Notes under the pieces: generated by a model | What the model was told of the DNA's origin: nothing | Database searches by the model: none | The model's input: the letters and a program-made list of their open reading frames with translations, nothing else | From: JAAURB01 sp049649525 | GTDB lineage: Bacteria > Cyanobacteriota > Cyanobacteriia > Cyanobacteriales > Microcoleaceae | NCBI GenBank assembly: GCA_049649525.1 | Contig: JBARZE010000050.1 | Coordinates: 248,001-312,000, forward strand | DNA length: 64,000 bases | Direction of reading: 5' to 3' | Program-made: the position numbers and the translations under genes | Part shown: in pieces, positions 42,856 through 51,624 of the stretch | Position numbering within the stretch: position 1 is the first letter of the stretch | Layout: each line of letters starts with the position of its first letter

Positions 42856-43794
42856 CTATGATCGATCTAATTTGCCGTTGAGTTGATCTCCCACAATAGA
42901 CTTCATCCCTTCTAAGGTGGCAGGAATAGCGCGAGGGTCCATAAACATCACCTTACTGCTATCACTATTACCGATAGTGGTTCCCATATCGAGATAATGT
43001 TGGGCCAGAAGAAACTGCAGGGCTTCTTTTGCGACTGGATCTTGACCTATGGCTTTAACCAAAACTTGCAAAGCTTCAGCGGTTGCCTGGGCTTGATAAA
43101 CATGACTTTGGCGTTCGGCTTGGGCTTTGAGGACAATTGCCTTTTGCTGGGCTTCTGCTTCTAAGACCTGGGCTTCTGCCCGTCCACGAGCGCTGTTAAT
43201 GGCTGAGTCTCGTTCCCCTTCTGATGTTAGGATAGCAGCCCGTTTACGACGTTCGGCCGACATCTGCAACTCCATCGCATCCATCACCGCCTTTGTCGGA
43301 CAAATATCCCGTAATTCAACCCGAGTCACTTTTACGCCCCACGGATCGGTTGCCACATCCAATTCCCGCAACAAAATTTCATTCACTTCTGTCCGGGCAG
43401 TAAAGGTTTGATCGAGTTCTAATTTACCCATTTCAGAACGAATTTGAGTCCGAACCAGGTTTTCCATCGCCGCCAACAAATCTTTGACTTTATAACAAGC
43501 TTTTTCTAAGTCCATAATCCGCCAATACACCACGGCATCAACGCTAATTGAGACGTTATCACAGGTAATACATTGTTGGGGCGGAATATCTAAAACTTGT
43601 TCTCGAACCGTTTTTTTATAAGCCACCCGATCCACAAAAGGAACGGTAAAGCTTAAACCGGGTTTGAGTTTACGTCCGTTATATTTTCCTAAGGTTTCAA
43701 TTAATGCTTCATCTCCCTGATTAACAATTTTGACTGCACCTGCAAGGGTTGATCCGCCTAACGCTAATAAAATTATTAAATACAATTGTCCCAT
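42856..43794 (-). CDS. SPFH domain protein (stomatin/paraslipin type)
   Basis: A 312-residue membrane-anchored SPFH protein. A hydrophobic N-terminus (LYLIILLALGGSTLAGAVKI) is followed by the SPFH domain (about 25-185: ALIETLGKYNGRKLKPGLSF, VREQVLDIPPQQCITCDNV, GVKVTRVELRDICP). A coiled-coil stretch follows (about 185-240, ERDSAINSARGRAEAQVLEAEAQ). Such proteins form large oligomers in membrane microdomains. The upstream same-strand gene encodes NfeD, the usual SPFH partner, with 216 nt between. Closest by pattern to the QmcA/stomatin subgroup. Confidence 0.9.
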   Translation of the reverse strand: MGQLYLIILLALGGSTLAGAVKIVNQGDEALIETLGKYNGRKLKPGLSFTVPFVDRVAYKKTVREQVLDIPPQQCITCDNVSISVDAVVYWRIMDLEKACYKVKDLLAAMENLVRTQIRSEMGKLELDQTFTARTEVNEILLRELDVATDPWGVKVTRVELRDICPTKAVMDAMELQMSAERRKRAAILTSEGERDSAINSARGRAEAQVLEAEAQQKAIVLKAQAERQSHVYQAQATAEALQVLVKAIGQDPVAKEALQFLLAQHYLDMGTTIGNSDSSKVMFMDPRAIPATLEGMKSIVGDQLNGKLDRS

Positions 43795-44010
43795 GATGAA
43801 ATGCCTCTAAATTTAGAACGAACTCGCAGCAAAAATACTAAAAATTTAGCAATCGTTATTAAGAATAGTTTTAGCGCGATTTTAAGTAAGTTGATGTTAA
43901 ATGAATCAAACGAGTTTAGCAGTTATCATTATTTTAACAAACCTATATTAAACATCAATTGGAAAGACCAGTATTCCCGAAATCATCAACTCAATTAAAT
44001 AAAGCAAATC

Positions 44011-44442
44011 TTAAGAATTCAGCAGTCGTTCTGGCATGACAATTAAAGTATTGCCTTCGCGACCAATAATAATCACCCGTTGATGGGCGGCTAATGGGCG
44101 ATCGCAACCTTCACATCGGGCCTGCCAAGAAATCCCTTCACACAAAACTCGACCCGTTTTGCCGGGAGAAATTTCTGTAATCGTTTCACCTTCTATGGCA
44201 TCTTCGATACTAGACACAGAACGACTCCGCACTAGCCGCCGCGAAAGCATAACAAAGCCAACAGAGAGAATCATCCACAGCAGCACCTGAAGATTAACAG
44301 CCGGGAGAACTAACGAGATTCCGGCCACAATAAAAGCACTGAGTCCCATCATAAACTCTACAAATGCTGTCGGAACCGATAATTCCAGTAAACAGAGAAT
44401 TGCACCAGCCAATAGCCATAGAATTGTTGGATTCAGCCACAT
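44011..44442 (-). CDS. NfeD family membrane protein
   Basis: A 143-residue short-form NfeD protein with about three transmembrane helices in the first 70 residues (ILWLLAGAILCLLELSVPTAF, LSAFIVAGISLVLPAVNL, VLLWMILSVGFVML). A C-terminal OB-fold domain (about 85-140: ETITEISPGKTGRVLCEGISW, HQRVIIIGREGNTLIV) faces the cytoplasm or lumen. NfeD and SPFH proteins act as pairs, the OB fold binding the SPFH oligomer, and the SPFH gene follows on the same strand. It contains a Cys-x2-Cys (CEGCDR) unusual for the family's OB fold. Confidence 0.88.
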   Translation of the reverse strand: MWLNPTILWLLAGAILCLLELSVPTAFVEFMMGLSAFIVAGISLVLPAVNLQVLLWMILSVGFVMLSRRLVRSRSVSSIEDAIEGETITEISPGKTGRVLCEGISWQARCEGCDRPLAAHQRVIIIGREGNTLIVMPERLLNS

Positions 44443-44598
44443 GTCTATTGCATTAATTGAAGTAGTTGGGTCTGGGGGAAACTGTATGTACTGTCACAAT
44501 CATTTGCAAAAAATACAGAGTTGAAAAATTATACGCTTGCTACAATCATTTTATATTTAAAATTTCAAAGTTAACTTTACTAGCAATATATCTTCAGA

Positions 44599-46512
44599 GT
44601 GTCTTTAGAAAAACTATTCCAAATTAGCAGCGCCTCACCCCCACCGCTGTATTGTCCTAACTCCACCTGTTCCCAACCTCGAAATCAACTGGGACAGACT
44701 GTTTGTCAGAAGTGTCAAACCACCTTAGTCTATCGATATCTCTGGGCTGTGGGTTCTGTCGCCCAGTCGATTAATTCCGGGCAATTGGTGGGAAATCGTT
44801 ATTATGTCAGTTCTCCCCAGGTATGGCTCGATACCAAACCCGCTATTTCCCCCTTATTACCCGATCGCATTACAGATGAGATTTTACCTTATTTATATCT
44901 TTATCCTCAGCGACTGCATATTCCCGAAGCTTACGGGGTGTATTCTCTCAGCGGCGGCAAAGAGACGACAGATATCTTACTGTTGGATAATGTTCCCCTC
45001 AACGATAAGGCAGAATTGTTACCCGCTTTAGTCGAAGCATGGCCACGGGCAAAGGCAGTGCGACAAATTTATTGGTTGTGGCAAATATTGCAATTGTGGT
45101 TACCCCTGTCAGAACAAGGGGCTGCTTACAGCTTACTCGTCAAAGATAACCTCAGAGTCGAAGGGGGACGAATTCGGCTGCTACAGCTTCATTTAGGCCG
45201 GGTTCAACCCACTTTACGAGATTTAGCCGGATCTTGGTTACCCTTTATTGAAACCGCGACTGAAAAAGTCCGCCCGTCCCTACAGCAAATTCAACAGTTG
45301 ATGCAGCAACCGGAAGAAGCTTGGGAACACATCAGCCAACAACTGAATATATTATTACTGCAACAAGCCGCCGGACAACCCTTACAGTCTGCCACCTGGG
45401 GCGCAACCGATCCAGGGCCGATGCGATCGCACAATGAAGATAATTGTTATCCCACAGTCCAAGATTTAGAACGAGCCGAAGTTTACCCGAATGATCGACT
45501 CATTAATCATCTGAGTATTGTTTGTGATGGTGTAGGGGGCCACGAAGGGGGAGAAGTCGCCAGTCAGTTAGCCGTCAAATCGATTCAACCCCTGATTCAT
45601 AGTTATATTACAGAAGTTATTCACCAAGAAGAGATGATAGAACCGGAATTAGTCATCTCTCAACTCCAAGAAATTACCCGCGTTGCCAATAACGTGATTG
45701 AAGCAGAAAACAACGAACAAGACCGCGCCTCCCGACAACGGATGGGAACCACACTGGTGATGGCGTTGCAATTACCCCAAACAGTTAAACCCAACCCAGA
45801 CAGTGCTAACCCGGTTAATGCCCATGAATTGTATATTGTTAATGTTGGGGATAGTCGTGCCTATTGGATTACACCCCAAGCCTGTCAATGTCTGACCATA
45901 GATGATGATGTGGCAGTACGAGAAGTCCGTTTAGGTCGGTGTTTATATTGGGATGCCCGTCAACGTCGGGATGCGGGGGCGCTGATTCAAGCCTTGGGAA
46001 CCCGGGGATCGCAATATCTCCGGCCAGCGGTGCAGCGATTTATCATCGAAGAAGATGGTTTATTATTATTATGTTCTGATGGCCTCAGCGATCATGATTG
46101 GGTGGAAAAATCTTGGGCCGAAATTACCCCAGCTATTTTAACAGGGGAAAAATCCCTAGAAGCTGCGGTCAAAGAATGGATACAACTGGCTAATCTGAAA
46201 AACGGTCATGATAATACTTCTGTTGTCCTGTCCTATTTTGGCGTTTCAACTCAACAATTAGTTCTATTACAGACAGAAACTGAAAGCCGTTTAGACAAAC
46301 CTATTGAGTCTGAACCGACTGAAGCATCTCGGGCGTTAATGGAAGAAGATTCCCCCACCCCACCCGTTAAATCAGCCTTACTGCAGAAACGTGGGTTCCA
46401 AGTTTTACTTGCTATTGGAATTATTGGCTTAATTTTAGCAGCAGTCATTTTTGGTATCCAACAAGGCAATCAATCTCCCCCTCCTTCTAACCCAACAGAA
46501 GACACTATCTAA
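44599..46512 (+). CDS. PP2C-type Ser/Thr phosphatase with N-terminal zinc ribbon
   Basis: A 637-residue protein. The first 45 residues hold a four-cysteine zinc ribbon (CPNSTC...CQKC). The region 50-255 is of uncertain fold. The PP2C domain runs from about 265 to 550 with all metal-binding acidic motifs: PGPMRSHNEDN, VCDGVGGHEGGE, VGDSRAYW, LCSDGLSDHD and GHDNTSVVL. A single transmembrane helix (about 595-620) ends the protein, leaving a short tail. It should reverse Hanks-kinase phosphorylation at the membrane. Translation starts at GTG 44599. It is divergent from NfeD/SPFH. Confidence 0.9.
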   Translation: MSLEKLFQISSASPPPLYCPNSTCSQPRNQLGQTVCQKCQTTLVYRYLWAVGSVAQSINSGQLVGNRYYVSSPQVWLDTKPAISPLLPDRITDEILPYLYLYPQRLHIPEAYGVYSLSGGKETTDILLLDNVPLNDKAELLPALVEAWPRAKAVRQIYWLWQILQLWLPLSEQGAAYSLLVKDNLRVEGGRIRLLQLHLGRVQPTLRDLAGSWLPFIETATEKVRPSLQQIQQLMQQPEEAWEHISQQLNILLLQQAAGQPLQSATWGATDPGPMRSHNEDNCYPTVQDLERAEVYPNDRLINHLSIVCDGVGGHEGGEVASQLAVKSIQPLIHSYITEVIHQEEMIEPELVISQLQEITRVANNVIEAENNEQDRASRQRMGTTLVMALQLPQTVKPNPDSANPVNAHELYIVNVGDSRAYWITPQACQCLTIDDDVAVREVRLGRCLYWDARQRRDAGALIQALGTRGSQYLRPAVQRFIIEEDGLLLLCSDGLSDHDWVEKSWAEITPAILTGEKSLEAAVKEWIQLANLKNGHDNTSVVLSYFGVSTQQLVLLQTETESRLDKPIESEPTEASRALMEEDSPTPPVKSALLQKRGFQVLLAIGIIGLILAAVIFGIQQGNQSPPPSNPTEDTI

Positions 46513-46682
46513 AATTATTACTATTATTACTAACCACAAATAGCACTGTTGTTGCACCCTTTGTGTACTGTGTGTCAAGTGTGGTTCTTTTTTAATTGAA
46601 ATTTATCACCACTCAAAATTGAAAATTCAAATCCCTTGGGGTAAGACTGCCCTTGAGATTGAATCGTACAATAAAAAATCAT

Positions 46683-46892
46683 TCAAACTTGCAGCCGCCC
46701 GGTTAGTCGGGAACTGAGTAGAGAAACAACCAAAATCAATAAAACTAACCAAGGCGCACAGGCAATACTGACAAACAAAAACAGCAACCCAATACCCCGG
46801 CTCATGATTTTGGCAATTTCATCTGGTAGCAAGATACTGATACCAAAGGCAAACAGAGAAACAGATAGATAGATTAAATCTGGTAATAACAT
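46683..46892 (-). CDS. Small hydrophobic membrane protein
   Basis: A 69-residue protein with two to three hydrophobic segments (LIYLSVSLFAFGISILLP, GIGLLFLFVSIACAPWLVLL and ILVVSLLSS) and a short basic tail. No family recognised. The composition and clean start suggest a real gene. It is convergent with the PP2C gene and divergent from dnaK across a 684-nt gap. Confidence 0.6.
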   Translation of the reverse strand: MLLPDLIYLSVSLFAFGISILLPDEIAKIMSRGIGLLFLFVSIACAPWLVLLILVVSLLSSRLTGRLQV

Positions 46893-47576
46893 GGAAGCTA
46901 TGCCCTCATGAAACTTAAGTAGTTCATGCGCGTTCCTTCAGGAAATATTTCCCTACTTCCGTCTTCCTCTTCGCCGCTTAGCCTGATAATAACAGTCAGA
47001 GCGTTTGGGGCAGATGAACGATTTATTCTATATAGTTAACTAGGAATTATATCACAGAATTGAAAATGCGCTACAGATCATTGTGCCAAAAATTCTATCG
47101 CTGCTATTCAATGACGGCAAATCCCCCTTCTATTTACGGTTTGCCACCATGTCAAAAGCGGTACTGACTGCCTACAGTAATAGATGTACATCAAAACTAA
47201 TCACTCTTAAATCCGAGTAATTGAGTCCAACCACCCGGTAAAGGTTCGGTAAACCCACCTTAAAATCATGAAGTAACCGCCCTCAGTATAGAAACAGGGA
47301 ATTTAACTTAAAGAGTGTATTCAAATTTTGGACTCATCCCTTAACTTAAACCGTTTGATTAAATCTAACAGTCTGAGTTAGGGAAATATTAGGCGTTCCC
47401 GCGATCGCGTGTCAGTATTTCTTAGGTGTTTGCGAACGTATCGACCCAGGAGTTGAAAACCCCGCACCTTGTCTGATCACTCTTGTGATTACCCATCACT
47501 CGTCGGATCGCACCGCTGAACTAACCGGGCGGAAATAACATTTAAATTTTGTCGTATTAGGAGCAAAGAAATCCCA
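46893..47576. other. Long intergenic region upstream of dnaK
   Basis: 684 nt with no supported gene. A HIP1 octamer occurs at about 47400 and a short ATCAC-TCTT-GTGAT palindrome near 47480. I see no CIRCE element (TTAGCACTC-N9-GAGTGCTAA). An AGGAG at 47559-47563 lies 13 nt before the dnaK ATG, a somewhat wide ribosome binding site. A long dnaK leader RNA is possible. Confidence 0.5.
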
Positions 47577-49502
47577 ATGGGAAAAGTAGTTGGAATTGAC
47601 TTAGGTACTACAAACTCTTGTGTAGCAGTAATGGAAGGGGGTAAACCCACCGTAATTGCGAACGCTGAAGGTTTACGCACCACCCCTTCTGTTGTGGCTT
47701 ATGCCAAGAAAGATAATGGCGAACAATTAGTCGGGCAAATCGCGAAGCGCCAGTCGGTGATGAACCCGGAAAATACATTTTATTCCGTCAAGCGGTTTAT
47801 CGGTCGTAGATTTGATGAAGTGGGCAATGAGTCTAAAGAAGTTTCTTATGGTGTCGTCCGCGATAGCAGCGGTAACGTTAAATTAGATTGTCCTGCCCGT
47901 AACAAACAGTTCGCCCCAGAAGAGATCGCCGCCCAAGTTCTGCGTAAACTGGTTGAAGATGCGAGTAAATATCTAGACTCCCCGGTCACTGAAGCGGTTA
48001 TTACAGTTCCTGCTTATTTTAATGACTCTCAACGTCAAGCTACAAAAGACGCGGGTAAAATTGCGGGGATTGAAGTTAAACGGATTATTAACGAACCCAC
48101 CGCTGCATCTCTGGCTTATGGTTTAGATAAGAAAAGCAACGAAACCATTCTCGTATTTGACCTTGGGGGTGGTACATTTGACGTATCGATCCTAGAAGTG
48201 GGTGATGGGGTATTTGAAGTACTCGCAACTTCTGGAGATACTCACCTCGGTGGGGACGACTTCGATAAGAAAATCGTTGACTTCCTCGCAGAAGACTTCA
48301 TGAAAGCAGAAGGGGTTGACCTCCGCAAAGATAAACAATCTCTGCAACGGTTAACGGAAGCGGCTGAAAAAGCCAAGAAAGAACTTTCTAGCTTAACTCA
48401 AACCGATATTAACCTGCCCTTCATTACCGCGACAGCAGACGGCCCCAAACACCTCGATACAACCCTAACCCGGACGAAATTTGAGGAAATCTGTTCTGAT
48501 TTAATTGACCGCTGTCGGATTCCGGTGGAAAAAGCCCTGCAAGATGCTAAACTCAACAAATCTAGTATTGATGAGATTGTTCTGGTTGGGGGTTCTACTC
48601 GGATTCCAGCGATTCAAGACTTAGTTAAGCGGGTTTTGGGTAAAGACCCGAACCAAACGGTAAACCCCGATGAAGTGGTTGCAATGGGGGCAGCCATTCA
48701 AGCAGGTGTTCTGGCGGGTGAAGTTAAAGATATCTTACTACTCGACGTAACGCCGTTATCCTTGGGTGTCGAAACTCTCGGGGGCGTAATGACTAAAATT
48801 ATTCCTCGTAACACCACCATCCCTACCAAAAAGTCAGAAGTCTTCTCGACTGCTGTTGATGGACAAACTAACGTTGAAATCCACGTCCTGCAAGGGGAAC
48901 GGGAAATGTCCAATGATAACAAGAGTTTGGGAACCTTCCGCCTCGATGGTATTCCTCCCGCACCTCGTGGAGTCCCTCAAATTGAAGTCACCTTCGATAT
49001 TGATGCTAACGGTATTTTGAATGTGACCGCCAAGGATAAAGGAACCGGAAAAGAACAGTCTATCAGTATTACTGGGGCTTCCACCTTACCCGATACTGAA
49101 GTTGAACGGATGGTTCAAGAAGCCGAACAAAATGCCAACACTGATAAAGAACGTCGGGAGAAAATCGACCGCAAGAACCAAGCTGATTCTTTAGCTTATC
49201 AGGCTGAGAAACAAATCAGTGAATTGGGTGATAAGGTCCCCGCCGATGAGAAAACCAAAATTGAAGGGTTAATTAAAGACCTGCGGGATGCTATTGCCCA
49301 AGATGATGATGAGAAAATTCAAAGCCTGACCACAGACTTACAACAAGCCCTGTATACCGTCAGCAGCAACCTCTATCAACAAGCAGATGGGGCAGCCCCT
49401 GATGCAGGTGCAGAGGCGGGTGAGACTAACGGTGCTTCGGCTGAGGCTGATGGTAGCAGTTCTGATGATGTGATTGATGCGGACTTCACTGAAGCCAAGT
49501 AG
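47577..49502 (+). CDS. dnaK: Chaperone DnaK (DnaK2 type)
   Basis: A 641-residue Hsp70. The ATPase domain begins GKVVGIDLGTTNSCVAVMEG and includes INEPTAASLAYG, FDLGGGTFDVSIL and GGSTRIPAIQ. The linker DVTPLSLGVETLGG joins the substrate-binding domain, and the tail ends SSDDVIDADFTEAK. The length and acidic end match DnaK2, the main stress-inducible Hsp70 of cyanobacteria. No DnaJ or GrpE gene is adjacent, but a J-domain gene lies 1.2 kb downstream on the other strand. It is followed by two hairpins, the second a clear terminator at 49560. Confidence 0.97.
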   Translation: MGKVVGIDLGTTNSCVAVMEGGKPTVIANAEGLRTTPSVVAYAKKDNGEQLVGQIAKRQSVMNPENTFYSVKRFIGRRFDEVGNESKEVSYGVVRDSSGNVKLDCPARNKQFAPEEIAAQVLRKLVEDASKYLDSPVTEAVITVPAYFNDSQRQATKDAGKIAGIEVKRIINEPTAASLAYGLDKKSNETILVFDLGGGTFDVSILEVGDGVFEVLATSGDTHLGGDDFDKKIVDFLAEDFMKAEGVDLRKDKQSLQRLTEAAEKAKKELSSLTQTDINLPFITATADGPKHLDTTLTRTKFEEICSDLIDRCRIPVEKALQDAKLNKSSIDEIVLVGGSTRIPAIQDLVKRVLGKDPNQTVNPDEVVAMGAAIQAGVLAGEVKDILLLDVTPLSLGVETLGGVMTKIIPRNTTIPTKKSEVFSTAVDGQTNVEIHVLQGEREMSNDNKSLGTFRLDGIPPAPRGVPQIEVTFDIDANGILNVTAKDKGTGKEQSISITGASTLPDTEVERMVQEAEQNANTDKERREKIDRKNQADSLAYQAEKQISELGDKVPADEKTKIEGLIKDLRDAIAQDDDEKIQSLTTDLQQALYTVSSNLYQQADGAAPDAGAEAGETNGASAEADGSSSDDVIDADFTEAK

Positions 49503-49559
49503 TTAAGTATAGGGATGTTTGTTGAATAAACATCTCTCAAAATTAAGTTTGAAATATAA

Positions 49560-49603
49560 CGCCTATTGTGACAATGTTGAATTAGCAATAGGCGCTTTTT
49601 TTT
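49560..49603 (+). terminator. Rho-independent terminator of dnaK
   Basis: CGCCTATTG (49560-49568) and CAATAGGCG (49586-49594) form a perfect 9-bp stem followed by C and eight T's (49596-49603). A weaker hairpin GATGTTT-N7-AAACATC lies upstream at about 49514-49534. This is the best terminator in the window. Confidence 0.9.
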
Positions 49604-49631
49604 CTGATGTTTAGTCAGATGTTGATTTGAG

Positions 49632-49653
49632 TAGGGTGTGTCACAGACGCATC
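49632..49653. repeat. TAGGGTGTGTCA repeat, second copy
   Basis: The minus-strand repeat at 9155-9179 begins TAGGGTGTGTCA, as does this plus-strand sequence at 49632. It then diverges and lacks the CACCCTA closing arm. Probably a degenerate member of a dispersed family. Confidence 0.4.
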
Positions 49654-49726
49654 ACTGTTATAGGTCAGAAAAATAATGAAAAACTAATCGCAGTAGAACA
49701 GTACTTTCTAGGAGATCAAAAAAACA

Positions 49727-50392
49727 ATGGCAACTTATTTAGTAACTGGGGCAAACCGAGGAATAGGCTTAGAATATTGTCGTCAACTCCAACAACGCGG
49801 AGATACAGTGATTGCGGTTTGTCGTTCTGTTTCCGATGAATTAAAAAACTTAGATATACAAATAGAAAATAATATAGACATCACTGACGATAATTCAGTC
49901 AAAGACTTAGTCAAACGACTAGGACATCAGATAATTGATGTATTAATTAATAATGCTGGAATTATTGAACGGGTCAGCCTCGATGCCCTGGATTTTGACA
50001 GTATACAGCGACAATTTGAAGTAAATGCGATGGGGCCTTTACGCCTGACTCATGCCCTGCTGAATCACCTGAAAGACGGCTCTAAAGTGGTGTTTATGAC
50101 CAGTCGTATGGGTTCAATTGATGATAATACCTCGGGTGGTTCTTATGGCTATCGGATGTCAAAAGTTGCCCTATCAATGGCGGGAAAATCTTTATCTCAC
50201 GATCTCAAATCTCGAGGTATTCCTGTGGCAATTCTGCATCCGGGACTAGTCAAAACCCGCATGACAAACTTTACAAATTCTGGCATTACACCGGAAGAAT
50301 CAGTCAAAGGGTTACTGGATAGAATCGATCAACTAAACTTAGAAAATACAGGCACATTCTGGCATTCTAACGGTGAAGTATTGCCGTGGTAA
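49727..50392 (+). CDS. Short-chain dehydrogenase/reductase
   Basis: A 221-residue classical SDR. The cofactor loop is VTGANRGIGLEYC (TG-x3-GxG), followed by the N-N-A-G strand (LINNAGIIERV), a catalytic serine region (VFMTSRMGSI) and YRMSKVALSMAGKSL (Tyr-x3-Lys). The C-terminal VAILHPGLVKTRM closes the site. The NAD(P)-dependent oxidoreductase activity is clear but the substrate is not. AGGAG sits about 13 nt before the ATG. Monocistronic between dnaK and the convergent DUF3143 gene. Confidence 0.9.
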   Translation: MATYLVTGANRGIGLEYCRQLQQRGDTVIAVCRSVSDELKNLDIQIENNIDITDDNSVKDLVKRLGHQIIDVLINNAGIIERVSLDALDFDSIQRQFEVNAMGPLRLTHALLNHLKDGSKVVFMTSRMGSIDDNTSGGSYGYRMSKVALSMAGKSLSHDLKSRGIPVAILHPGLVKTRMTNFTNSGITPEESVKGLLDRIDQLNLENTGTFWHSNGEVLPW

Positions 50393-50422
50393 TCTCCTTT
50401 TTAATCTCTGTTTCTCAAGATG

Positions 50423-50695
50423 TTACGGCCCAGAAAACACCGCTTTTTCTACATCTTGACGACTGAGAGAGTACTTAAAAGAACGCTGAATATCTTGCCC
50501 ATCAGCACCCGCCTCAATATACGAAACAGTTAGCTGATCTACATCTAACCATAGATCGGCTTTCCATATCGCTTTATCGACGTGCCAGCGGTGGAGTTCT
50601 TTTGTATCCTGTTGGCAGTCTTGCGATCGCAACCAAGATTCAATCTCAGGTAAAGGGTGATTATACAAAGGAGTATCGATTGTTGGAAGTCCCAT
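50423..50695 (-). CDS. DUF3143 family protein
   Basis: A 90-residue cyanobacterial DUF3143 protein. It opens MGLPTIDTPLYNHPLPEIESWL and contains RWHVDKAIWKADLWLDVDQLTVSY, both characteristic. No catalytic motif is known. It follows the J-domain gene by 3 nt on the same strand, a pairing that suggests a shared function, perhaps with the DnaK machinery; that is inference. Confidence 0.88.
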   Translation of the reverse strand: MGLPTIDTPLYNHPLPEIESWLRSQDCQQDTKELHRWHVDKAIWKADLWLDVDQLTVSYIEAGADGQDIQRSFKYSLSRQDVEKAVFSGP

Positions 50696-50698
50696 ACG

Positions 50699-51253
50699 TT
50701 AATTAACCAGTGAAATAAACAGAGTAAATGATTTGATGTTGAAAATCAAAGCTGGAGGTAAAATCGGTTCTAGAACAAAATCTGTTCGGGTTAAACCCAT
50801 CGCGATCGCCAATAACAAACACAAAATCAGGCTGATCCCCATACTAAATAATGCAAATAGTTCTCCGGATGATAGCGGACGATCTGTGGGATCTAGATAA
50901 GCTGAAGAGGGTTTATAACGTTTCGTAGCAGTCGGTTGATTAAAGTGAGTATTCGGCTGAATTACATTGTAGCGGGAATAGCCAATAGTCAAATCATAAA
51001 CTGAACGACGTTCAGGATGAGATAAAGTCGCGTAGGCTTCATTAAGTTGTTGAAATTTGACAGTCGCAGTTTGCTGAGGCAAAACAGTTGTATCCGGATG
51101 ATAAGATTTACTCAGCTTGCGATAAGCCCGTCGAATCTCAATCACTGAAGCAGAGGGATGAACGCCCAGCAAAGCATAATAGCTGGAGGTAACAGCGGGA
51201 TGTTGTGCAGATTTAAAATGACCTTGGCTCGATGTTGAACGATGATTTGCCAC
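50699..51253 (-). CDS. J-domain protein, membrane anchored
   Basis: A 184-residue DnaJ-like co-chaperone. The J domain at about 25-90 contains YYALLGVHPSASVIEIRRAY, RKLSKSYHPDT (His-Pro-Asp motif that triggers Hsp70 ATPase) and FQQLNEAYATLSHPERRSVYD. It has no Gly/Phe or zinc-finger region. A transmembrane segment near 140-160 (LFALFSMGISLILCLLLAIAMG) would anchor it. I chose the GTG at 51253 (MANHRSTSS); the frame is open to an ATG at 51331. The three-nt gap to DUF3143 indicates one operon. It could recruit the DnaK encoded nearby. Confidence 0.85.
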   Translation of the reverse strand: MANHRSTSSQGHFKSAQHPAVTSSYYALLGVHPSASVIEIRRAYRKLSKSYHPDTTVLPQQTATVKFQQLNEAYATLSHPERRSVYDLTIGYSRYNVIQPNTHFNQPTATKRYKPSSAYLDPTDRPLSSGELFALFSMGISLILCLLLAIAMGLTRTDFVLEPILPPALIFNIKSFTLFISLVN

Positions 51254-51624
51254 TACAATTAATCGCAGATAACTACGTCTGTTATCCTTAATATTTTGCC
51301 ACTGTCTGTTTGGAATCGCAAGGCAGTTCACTCACTCACCCAGTCAGAAGTTAGATCTCGTGACGTTACATGTAACCAAAGTACAGAAGTCAGAAGTATT
51401 AGCTCATGGATGAATAGAGGGGTTTGTATCCAGCTTATTTTTGGTCATTGTATCGTGAGTCTTTTATAATTACCGACTGCTTCTGGGTCTATTCCTTAAG
51501 ATTGATTTAAGTTTTAGCTAAACTCTACCCACTGAGGCTTTAAAAAATAACGACAGTTCGATAACATCAGCACAGATTTTATTTAAAATTCAACGTTCTA
51601 CTGATAATAAGCGGAGGATGAGAG
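51254..51624. other. Divergent intergenic region, J-domain / zinc peptidase
   Basis: 371 nt (293 nt if the J-domain ORF starts at 51331). It contains the second copy of the 29-nt repeat (51368-51396). A strong Shine-Dalgarno CGGAGG (51612-51617) lies 7 nt before the zinc metallopeptidase ATG. No other gene seen. Confidence 0.5.
51368..51396. repeat. 29-nt repeat, inverted copy of 40195-40223
   Basis: Begins ACATGTAACCAAAGTACAGA and is the exact reverse complement of 40195-40223. It lies upstream of the J-domain gene. Confidence 0.85.

Noticed and set aside
43786..43998. 70-codon ORF between SPFH and NfeD genes, plus strand
   Set aside because: Overlaps the SPFH start, has no recognisable features and reads as AT-rich intergenic sequence.
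46620..46680. Terminator between PP2C and the small membrane gene
   Set aside because: AT-rich but no stem of more than 5 bp with a T-run could be formed.
46893..47576. CIRCE/HrcA element upstream of dnaK
   Set aside because: No TTAGCACTC-N9-GAGTGCTAA or close variant found on either strand.
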